Part shown: in pieces, positions 45,385 to 52,027 of the stretch | How positions within the stretch are numbered: the stretch's first letter is position 1 | Layout of the letters: each line of letters starts with the position of its first letter | Source of the DNA: an uncultured Alphaproteobacteria bacterium | GTDB lineage: Bacteria > Pseudomonadota > Alphaproteobacteria > RF32 > CAG-239 | Reading direction: 5' to 3' | DNA: 64,000 bases | Assembly (NCBI GenBank): GCA_934254915.1 | Contig: CAKQMH010000001.1 | Coordinates: 124,001-188,000 of the forward strand | The notes under the pieces: model-generated | The model's database searches: none | Told to the model about the DNA's origin: nothing | What the model saw: the letters and a program-made list of their open reading frames with translations, nothing else | Translations under genes and position numbers: made by a program

Positions 45385-48090
45385 ATGAGTGAAATTTTAA
45401 ATAGAATTCATATCTCTAACAAGGCTATTTGTGACAATATAGACGCATCAAATGTGTTTGGAAGAGGATTAACATCTCAAAATATATTATCACAATTACG
45501 AAATTTACTAGAAGCAATTAATATGTATTTTTTTGCTAATAATGAAGATATAGAATACACATATGAAAATATAGAAAAGGCTAATGCATATATAAAAGCC
45601 AACGCTCGACTGAGACTACTTTCAAAGTTTCATCATCTCCTTCAAATATCAGCATCACATTATACCTTGGAACAAGATTGTTCAGAACGACTGATGCTTA
45701 AGTATTATGAATATTTGATAAACATAAAGCATTTAATGAAAAGTTATGGTATTGATATATTAAATAACCTTAATAAATTTCCAATAAATACAGATTGCAC
45801 ATTACAGATATTTTATGAAAAAATTTCAGAAAAGATTGAAACCCCTTCCTTTTTACGAAAAGAAAATGAATATTCTGACAGATACTACATTCAAAAAATC
45901 ACACCTTTTTTTGTAAATCAAAATATTTATTATGAAATAACTTTTATCTTAGCAAATGATTACGCTAGTAAATTTGATAGAATTATCGCTTTTTCCAAAC
46001 ACAATATTTTGGATAATTATGCTGTAAAATTAAACATTCATACTGAGTATATTGATATATTAAACTATTCGATGCCTATTTTAATAATAGATGACTGGGA
46101 AATAGCTATTAGACAGTGCGAAATTAATCATTTCTCAGATATTTTTGAGAACAACTTACAAATAAATACTAATACTAAATCTTTTAAATACTTAATGGCC
46201 TATCTAAAAGATCAACACTTAAATCTATTAGATTTTATTCTTCTCCCAGATTATATTGTAGAAAAGAGCAAAATTATAGAAAGTTATGGTGTTTCAAAGT
46301 TCTTTGATATCTTAGATAAAAGCAGAGAAATTATTCTGAAATCATCTTATGGCTGCAATGTTCTTCGATATTTATTATATACACTAAACAATAGAATAAT
46401 TAAACTTCAACTAAATGATTCTTCTTGTAATCTATTATCAGATTTATATCTTACCCCACAATCAATACCATTTGATAGAATGCCTTTTTGTTCATCATTA
46501 AAAGGACATAATCCTAGTATATATAATTTACTTTTCTGCATTGATTATGAAAGTAAAGAACATGAATTATTTGCTCGTTTTATAAAGAACAATTCAGAAC
46601 AAAATGCTTCATTGTACTATTCATTACAAGATGCACCTGTTGAAACCAAAAATATTGATGATTTAATTTCGAAATATAATAATTCTCTATATTCTGGCCA
46701 TCGCCCCTTGAGACAACTAGAAAAATTCAAAGATTTTGTTTTTCTTAATGAATATGAATACAATGTATATAATATTATAAAAAAATTAAAAGAGTTATCT
46801 TCGTTAAAAATTACAGGATATACAGAAGCTACTAAAATGTGGATAGACGAAAATCCTAATACCATTGATTGCCCTGAAAAAAAAGAACATCTCGTAAAAA
46901 TGTTTAATAATTCCACTGTTTCTTTGATTTATGGACCTGCTGGTACAGGAAAATCCACATTAATAAAACATATATCAAGTAGATTTGCTGATTATCCCAA
47001 AATATATTTAGCAAACACTAATCCTGCTGTTGATAACTTAAAAAGAAAAGTGAATATCCCAAAATCTGAGTTTATGACCATTGCAAAATTTTTAAGTCTT
47101 CCCTATGAGAATACTTGCACCTTGTTATTTATTGATGAGTGTAGTACTGTTTGTAATTCAGATATGCTTAAAATACTAGATAAAACCAAATTTGATTTAC
47201 TTGTTTTAGTTGGCGACATATATCAAATTGAGTCTATAATCTTTGGAAATTGGTTTAGTTTAGCCAAATACTTTCTGAAAAAGGATTCAATTTGTGAATT
47301 AACAAAACCTTATAGAACAGATAATAAAGAATTATTAAAATTATGGAATTCTGTACGTGAATTAAACGGTGATATAGCAGAAATTATGGCAAGAAATAGT
47401 TATTCTCATCCTCTTGATGATAGTGTATTTAACTCAAGTGTCGATGATGAAATAATATTATGCTTAAACTATGATGGTTTGTATGGAATTAATAATATCA
47501 ATAAGTTCTTGCAGGTTGCAAATCCTAATGAGGCAATTGTTTGGGCTGGACAAACATATAAAATCAATGATCCTATATTATTCAATGAAACAAAGCGTTT
47601 TGGTTCTCTCATCTATAATAATTTCAAAGGAAAGATTACCAAAATTCAAAAAGAAGAAGAAAAAATTTACTTTGAAATTGAAATAAATAAAACAATAAGT
47701 GCCTTAGAAGCACAATTTAATAATCTAGAATATGTAAAAAACTCTGATAATGGAAATTCAATTATTAGATTCCATGTAAATAAGTATAAAAATCAAGATG
47801 ATGATAATGAGCTTTCTGCTGAAAATATTGTTCCATTCCAGATTGCATATGCTGTATCCATCCATAAATCTCAAGGATTAGAATATAATTCCGTGAAAAT
47901 TGTCTTAACTGAAGAAGTAGATGAACAAGTTTCACACAATATTTTTTATACAGCAATAACTAGAGCTCGAGAAAAATTAAAAATATTTTGGAGTCCTGAA
48001 ACTCAGCAAAAAATATTAGCAAATTTTAAATTAAAACAATATGCAAGAGATGCATCTATTTTGAAAAATAGATATCCTTCATTAAAATAA
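45385..48090 (+). CDS. Superfamily 1 DNA/RNA helicase with a large uncharacterised N-terminal region
   Basis: 901 residues from the ATG at 45385; the in-frame ATG at 45379 sits on the AAAGGA site itself. The C-terminal half has SF1 motifs: Walker A GPAGTGKST (about 517-525), DECS Walker B (about 584), GDIYQIES motif III (about 610), P-Y-R motif IV (about 642), HKSQGLEYNSV motif V (about 827) and YTAITRAREKL motif VI (about 856). It resembles RecD/UPF1-type helicases. The first 480 residues are helical with no motif I know. AT-rich and in a tRNA-borne island, it fits defence cargo. Confidence 0.78.
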   Translation: MSEILNRIHISNKAICDNIDASNVFGRGLTSQNILSQLRNLLEAINMYFFANNEDIEYTYENIEKANAYIKANARLRLLSKFHHLLQISASHYTLEQDCSERLMLKYYEYLINIKHLMKSYGIDILNNLNKFPINTDCTLQIFYEKISEKIETPSFLRKENEYSDRYYIQKITPFFVNQNIYYEITFILANDYASKFDRIIAFSKHNILDNYAVKLNIHTEYIDILNYSMPILIIDDWEIAIRQCEINHFSDIFENNLQINTNTKSFKYLMAYLKDQHLNLLDFILLPDYIVEKSKIIESYGVSKFFDILDKSREIILKSSYGCNVLRYLLYTLNNRIIKLQLNDSSCNLLSDLYLTPQSIPFDRMPFCSSLKGHNPSIYNLLFCIDYESKEHELFARFIKNNSEQNASLYYSLQDAPVETKNIDDLISKYNNSLYSGHRPLRQLEKFKDFVFLNEYEYNVYNIIKKLKELSSLKITGYTEATKMWIDENPNTIDCPEKKEHLVKMFNNSTVSLIYGPAGTGKSTLIKHISSRFADYPKIYLANTNPAVDNLKRKVNIPKSEFMTIAKFLSLPYENTCTLLFIDECSTVCNSDMLKILDKTKFDLLVLVGDIYQIESIIFGNWFSLAKYFLKKDSICELTKPYRTDNKELLKLWNSVRELNGDIAEIMARNSYSHPLDDSVFNSSVDDEIILCLNYDGLYGINNINKFLQVANPNEAIVWAGQTYKINDPILFNETKRFGSLIYNNFKGKITKIQKEEEKIYFEIEINKTISALEAQFNNLEYVKNSDNGNSIIRFHVNKYKNQDDDNELSAENIVPFQIAYAVSIHKSQGLEYNSVKIVLTEEVDEQVSHNIFYTAITRAREKLKIFWSPETQQKILANFKLKQYARDASILKNRYPSLK

Positions 48091-48133
48091 TAATTATTTT
48101 TTAGTTCGAAAACTGCACGCAGTCTCCAGCCAT

Positions 48134-48171
48134 AAAAAAAGAGTTCAGACTGTTGTCTTGAACTCTTTTTT
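48134..48171 (+). terminator. Terminator after the helicase gene
   Basis: GAGTTCAGAC and GTCTTGAACTC form a stem with one bulge and a TGTT loop; A run before and T run after. Confidence 0.8.
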
Positions 48172-48180
48172 GTTGTGTTG

Positions 48181-48262
48181 AGGGCGGGGTTAGAACCAAC
48201 GAAGAAGTTGGTTCGACTACCAACGAAAGGCAGACGAAAGTATGCCGGTCGGCATAGCCGAT
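48181..48262. repeat. Structured repeat element, copy B
   Basis: Matches copy A (13021-13121) over about 80 positions. Hairpin 1 is GAACCAAC-loop-GTTGGTTC, against AACCCAC/GTGGGTT in copy A. The shared segment GGCAGACG-AAGTATGCCGGT is followed by hairpin 2, TCGGC-ATA-GCCGA, against TTGGC/GCCAA in copy A. Both stems change on both strands together. It lies just inside the right end of the tRNA-Gln island. Confidence 0.6.
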
Positions 48263-48295
48263 GAGTGCCTGTGCAACTCAAGCATAGCGCAGAGT

Positions 48296-48316
48296 AATCC
48301 AGCCACCCCAGCCACA
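48296..48316 (+). repeat. attR-type direct repeat (tRNA-Gln 3' end copy)
   Basis: Second copy of the 21-bp repeat, with no tRNA body before it. The sequence just upstream is unrelated to tRNA-Gln, placing the junction in the T loop. Confidence 0.75.
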
Positions 48317-48627
48317 ATTTGCAAAGGGTTTAAATTTAGGTTTAAGCCCTTGTTTTTTAATAATAAAATCGAGTTCGAATGTTACTTTTTCAAAATAGGC
48401 TATTTTTAGACTACTTCCGAACTACTTTCTTTAAGTATCATTGTTTTTCAATATCTTAACTTAGTTTGAATCCATCCTCCCTTTTGGGAAATGGCTCATT
48501 GTAAAAGACAAATTTAAGAATCAACTTATTGATACCAAGGACAGGATGTTTATAAAAAAAACTTGAATTTTATAACTAATTGCTCTTTAATATCGAGTAT
48601 TAATAATAACTAATACTGAATTGCCTG
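48317..48627. other. Gap with a terminator and no recognisable gene
   Basis: A terminator AAGGG...TTTAAGCCCTT with a T run is at 48324-48357; it pairs over 11 positions and is probably the original tRNA-Gln terminator. An in-frame stretch without a start codon (about 48468-48560) ends in a stop and may be a gene scrap. Otherwise the region is AT-rich and empty. Confidence 0.55.
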
Positions 48628-49389
48628 ATGGATATTAATTATACTAATATTTTATCTTTCCTGTACAACACAAGTTGGAAAGATCTTATACTACCATTAT
48701 TAGGTGCTGGCTTTGGATCTTGGATGGCTTATAAATTAAATAATCGTCAAGAAAACCAAAGACAATATTCAAATGAACGAGCTCATTTGATAAAATTAGT
48801 GTATGATTTAAATATATCAGCAAAGACATTGTGTTACTACTATAACAATATTCTTTCAGAAATAAAAAGCATAAGTAACAAATCTCATGAATATAATATT
48901 CCTATATTACTAACATCTGCTAAATTAAATTTAGAACAATATGGCTTTATTTCCAAAGAATCTGCAAAATTTTATGAAATTTTGACATATGCCAAAGAAG
49001 ACATAGATTACATAATTAATGAGAATGAAATATTAATTCGCGAAATTGACTATCCGTCAAAAGATTATATCCGACAGCTATACAGCATATTTACAACGAT
49101 TCCAAAAGTCATTACCAAAATATATGTCTGCCTACTAAATGCTAATTCATTTTTAAATAAGTATTACAAAACAGACAATTTGCTAAAAGATAATGTTTTA
49201 AACGCAATAAAACGTATAAAAAAAGTCATACACATCACAAACATTTATTATGCTAAGATTATCTCGAAGAACAACTTTGAAAGCAAATACCTCAACAAAA
49301 ACATCCTTAAAACATATAAAAAAGCACTAAAGATAGACTTAAATTATATCAATGAAATTTTAAATACCTGGGTTCTTGATTTTAGATAA
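48628..49389 (+). CDS. Membrane-anchored helical protein of unknown function
   Basis: 253 residues, AT-rich. One N-terminal hydrophobic segment (residues about 15-33, LILPLLGAGFGSWMAYKL) is followed by a basic/Asn stretch and a long helical cytoplasmic domain rich in Ile, Asn, Tyr and Lys. No family recognised and no catalytic motif seen. No good ribosome site. A gene of similar build on the other strand (49439-50092) faces it, so the two may be related in function. Confidence 0.6.
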   Translation: MDINYTNILSFLYNTSWKDLILPLLGAGFGSWMAYKLNNRQENQRQYSNERAHLIKLVYDLNISAKTLCYYYNNILSEIKSISNKSHEYNIPILLTSAKLNLEQYGFISKESAKFYEILTYAKEDIDYIINENEILIREIDYPSKDYIRQLYSIFTTIPKVITKIYVCLLNANSFLNKYYKTDNLLKDNVLNAIKRIKKVIHITNIYYAKIISKNNFESKYLNKNILKTYKKALKIDLNYINEILNTWVLDFR

Positions 49390-49438
49390 AAATTATTTTT
49401 GTCAATGGTATTTTTCTATTTATATGTTAAATAAGAAT

Positions 49439-50092
49439 TTAAACTTTCTTTACATTCAAATATTCATCAAAAGTAGCAAAAAACTTTTTATTTGAAAATT
49501 TCTCAATAAGTTTTTGTTGTCTTTTAGCATATTGTTCATAGTTTACACCCAAAATTTCAAATAAGTTTTTCTCTGGAATATCACCTCCTTGGGCAACATC
49601 TTTAACCCAAGTGTTAATTGTGAAAAGTTTTTGTTGTGCCTCTTTATTCCCATCATTTGCTAATATTTGAATATAAACCAAATTAAAGTAAATCTTTTTA
49701 TGTTCAATAAAAAGTAACTCTATTTCATAGAGTAGAGATTCAAGGTAATCATAATGTTCAACAGAAAATAAATATTTTGAATTAACAACTGCTTTAGAAA
49801 AATCATTCAAAGCACTGTCTAGTTTTTTTATCACTTCAGAAAGATTATACGCACCAGATCCTGTATTATAGAATGCAATTTTATTTGATATATCTGATGG
49901 TGTCAAAAAAGATGAACGCATATCGTTTATATGATAAAAACATTGTAAACGTTGCTCTAAAAGAGATATTTTAAGAGCCTTATTTTGAATATCTGTTTGT
50001 GTTTTTTGAATTTTAGTCTGTCTAAAACCAACGACAACTAGCCCAACTGTCGCTATTGCAGTTAATAATGTACTAAAAATTTCCCAACTCAT
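49439..50092 (-). CDS. Membrane-anchored helical protein of unknown function
   Basis: 217 residues. N-terminal membrane segment (IFSTLLTAIATVGLVVVGF, about 5-23), then a Gln/Lys coiled coil (RQTKIQKTQTDIQNKALKISLLEQRLQCFYHI) and a helical domain. This build (one TM, coiled coil, helical domain) is common among small phage-response and abortive-infection-type proteins without defined function. GGAG precedes the start. No family recognised. Confidence 0.6.
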   Translation of the reverse strand: MSWEIFSTLLTAIATVGLVVVGFRQTKIQKTQTDIQNKALKISLLEQRLQCFYHINDMRSSFLTPSDISNKIAFYNTGSGAYNLSEVIKKLDSALNDFSKAVVNSKYLFSVEHYDYLESLLYEIELLFIEHKKIYFNLVYIQILANDGNKEAQQKLFTINTWVKDVAQGGDIPEKNLFEILGVNYEQYAKRQQKLIEKFSNKKFFATFDEYLNVKKV

Positions 50093-50153
50093 TCCTTCAC
50101 TCCTATAAAGCCAAATTAATATTTAAAACCTTTTTACTGCAATAAATACCCCT

Positions 50154-50387
50154 TTATAATGCTTGATATTTATCAGCATAGTTTTTCTTTACATATTTAT
50201 TAATATAAGAATTGAGGCCGCAACCGGCTTTAGCACAATCTTTCATTTTATTTACGTGCATTACACCTGGTATAAAATAATTATACCTGTAAACCATATT
50301 ATCTTGAAATTTGACCAAGATAAAATCATCACCAATTTCGTAGTGAGTAACGCTTGAATTTGTACTTAAATTTTTGTATTTTTCCAT
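50154..50387 (-). CDS. KTSC-like small protein
   Basis: 77 residues from the ATG at 50387 (MEKYKN), which has a GGAGGT site; the frame extends upstream to 50417 without one. The pattern S-V-T-H-Y-x-I-x-D-D-F-I-L-V-K-F-Q-D-N-M-V-Y-R-Y, then G-C-G-L-N-S-Y-I-N-K-Y-V-K-K resembles KTSC domains (a G/S-x-x-Y-D then V-x-F-x-x-G-x-x-Y-x-Y, ending in S-x-G-x-Y-x-N), which occur in phage and mobile-element proteins and may bind nucleic acid. Weak match, so the family call is tentative. Confidence 0.5.
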   Translation of the reverse strand: MEKYKNLSTNSSVTHYEIGDDFILVKFQDNMVYRYNYFIPGVMHVNKMKDCAKAGCGLNSYINKYVKKNYADKYQAL

Positions 50388-50498
50388 AACTACCTCCTTA
50401 TCTAAATGGAAATTCAATCAGTAGTCCATTTAAGCCTGAGGCTTAATAAGTAGTTCGGTAGTCCGTTATCATAAAACTGAATCATTTATTCAGCAATA

Positions 50499-50529
50499 TT
50501 GATTGTATTACAATAAATTTTACAATCAA
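50499..50529 (-). terminator. Hairpin downstream of the invertase gene
   Basis: TTGATTGTA and TACAATCAA form a perfect 9-bp stem with a 13-nt loop, about 56 bases past the invertase stop. No T run, so function as a terminator is uncertain. Confidence 0.4.
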
Positions 50530-50584
50530 CCTAAAAATTCACAAACACCAAAGCCAATCTGACCTCAGCGGCACAAGATCAAAA

Positions 50585-51172
50585 TCATACCTTATTTTTT
50601 ATATACCTATGCAATGTTATCCAAGTGCAACCCATGAGGCGGGCGATTTCGGCCTTGGATACGCCTTTGTCCAGCAGCTCTTTAATTTTATTATGTTTCT
50701 TTTCCAATTTTTGATATGAAAATCCATGAGGACGGCCAAGGTGCTTGCCTTCGTCCTTGAGCCTCTTTAGAGAGTTTTTCGTCCGCTCAGAAATAAGATT
50801 TTTCTCGATTTCCCCTGCCAAACTAAAGGCAAAGGCCAAAACCTTACTCTGAATATCCGCACCCAAACGATAATTTTCTTTTAAAGTCCAAATCTGGCAG
50901 TCTTTCTCCAAGCAATGTTGCAAAATTCCCATAACTTCAAGCAAATTTCTTCCTAATCTGCTCAGTTCAGTCGCAATCAGGACATCACCTTTCTTAAGCC
51001 TTTTAAGCAATTTACCAAGTTTCCGCTCGGTTAATGGTTTACGCGAAGAGATAGTTTCTGACACCCAGCGATCAATTTTGATATTGTGATTTTGGGTATA
51101 AGTTAAAATTTCGTGCTGTTGATTTTCAACGTTTTGATGGTCGGTGCTAACCCGAATATAAGCGTAGTACAT
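50585..51172 (-). CDS. Mpi/Hin-type serine DNA invertase/resolvase
   Basis: 195 residues from the ATG at 51172 (MYYAYIRVS); an ATG at 51187 is also possible and both have an AGGA site. The catalytic Ser is Ser9 in Y-I-R-V-S-T-D-H-Q. Further motifs are E-L-S-R-L-G-R-N, the long E helix (SLAGEIEKNLISERTKNSLKRLKDEGKHLGRP) and a C-terminal helix-turn-helix (VSKAEIARLMGCTWITLHRYIK). The length and layout fit small invertases such as Bacteroides Mpi. It is divergent from a degenerate homologue, with a candidate invertible segment between them. Confidence 0.9.
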   Translation of the reverse strand: MYYAYIRVSTDHQNVENQQHEILTYTQNHNIKIDRWVSETISSRKPLTERKLGKLLKRLKKGDVLIATELSRLGRNLLEVMGILQHCLEKDCQIWTLKENYRLGADIQSKVLAFAFSLAGEIEKNLISERTKNSLKRLKDEGKHLGRPHGFSYQKLEKKHNKIKELLDKGVSKAEIARLMGCTWITLHRYIKNKV

Positions 51173-51221
51173 AAAAAAAGTCCTCATAATCATTAGTCCT
51201 GATTATAAGAACTAGCAAAAA

Positions 51222-51445
51222 TCAGCCCAAATTAGCTGCATAAAATAGACGCTATACATAAATCTCCGTCTAGATTACATACCGAATCTTCTACATCACA
51301 CAGTTTCAAAAATCAACCCTAAAGTCACTTTTTCCTACATTTTTATAGCCTACGGCAATTCCTTAATTTAGATATCCAAAAACGGAGGTTTATGAATATT
51401 CGAATCTCTGTTGGCAAGTGGTTATAAGATAAAGGTTTGGGCTGA
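51222..51445. promoter_or_regulatory. Candidate invertible segment with 10-bp inverted repeats
   Basis: TCAGCCCAAA at 51222-51231 and TTTGGGCTGA at 51436-51445 are perfect inverted copies. The right copy ends at the base before the ATG of the recombinase-like gene and lies between that ATG and its AAAGG site. Inversion would replace the sequence upstream of the glycan operon. A possible rightward promoter inside has -10 TATACA near 51253 with a weak -35. A serine invertase gene is 50 bases away. Inversion itself is not shown by one sequence. Confidence 0.5.
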
Positions 51446-52027
51446 ATGATAGCGGCATTTATAAATAAAACGGGACTATCGGGCAAGCAGCAGGAGCGTT
51501 TGTTGCTTGAGTATGCTTTAAACTGCAATTTCGCCATTCAGCGTTTTATTAAAGCTCCTGATTTAAGAGATGCCAACTTATCACGCCTGCACTCCGGCGA
51601 TGTTTTTATGATTGAAGACGTGACGGCTTTGGGCAACGGTTTTGAAGAGGTTATCCAATCGGTCAGTCGTTTAGCGCAACACGGTGTGCGGATTTATATC
51701 GTCAGCAATAACTTGCAAATCGACACGATGGTACCGCAGGCTTTTGATATGACAGCGCAAATTTGTTTGCAGCTTTATAAAACCATTTTGTCAGTTAAAA
51801 ACAAAAATATTCAGGAAAATCTGCTGAAATCCGGCAAAAAACGCGGCCGGCCGTTTAAGGGCGATAATCAAATGTCGTCTTTGGCGGATAAAGACAAGCT
51901 GATTAAACAGCATCTGTCAACCGGCATGAGCAAACGCCAACTTGCCGCTAAACTTGGTTGCGGTTATACCTCCCTCCTCGCCTATATCAAAAATCAGAAC
52001 ATTACTCAGGAGAATGCCCGTGCCTAA
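51446..52027 (+). CDS. Catalytically degenerate serine-recombinase-like protein, likely regulator
   Basis: 193 residues. The overall layout follows the neighbouring invertase: a resolvase-like N domain, a long helix (ICLQLYKTILSVKNKNIQENLLKSGKKRGRPFKG), and a C-terminal HTH (MSKRQLAAKLGCGYTSLLAYIK). The active-site motif R-V-S-T is replaced by N-K-T-G and S-R-L-G-R by T-A-L-G-N, so Ser and Arg residues needed for catalysis are gone. It overlaps the glycosyltransferase gene by 8 bases and may act as a DNA-binding regulator or an architectural partner of the invertase. Confidence 0.7.
   Translation: MIAAFINKTGLSGKQQERLLLEYALNCNFAIQRFIKAPDLRDANLSRLHSGDVFMIEDVTALGNGFEEVIQSVSRLAQHGVRIYIVSNNLQIDTMVPQAFDMTAQICLQLYKTILSVKNKNIQENLLKSGKKRGRPFKGDNQMSSLADKDKLIKQHLSTGMSKRQLAAKLGCGYTSLLAYIKNQNITQENARA

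Larger units (their letters stand above)
44509..48316 (+). mobile_element. Small genomic island integrated at the 3' end of tRNA-Gln
   Basis: A perfect 21-bp direct repeat lies at 44509-44529 (T-loop to just past the CCA of tRNA-Gln) and 48296-48316. Between them are a terminator, a large-serine-recombinase fragment and an AT-rich SF1 helicase gene. Each copy is followed by its own terminator with a different stem, as expected if the right-hand one is the original tRNA terminator and the left-hand one came with the insert. The recombinase is broken, so the island is probably immobile. Confidence 0.7.

Noticed and set aside
48003..48317. Minus-strand frame across the end of the helicase gene and the structured repeat
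   Set aside because: It crosses a terminator, the repeat and the direct repeat, has no ribosome site and no protein resemblance.
48468..48560. Short open stretch FESILPFGKWLIVKDKF... as a gene
   Set aside because: It has no start codon or ribosome site and ends after about 30 residues; at most a gene scrap.
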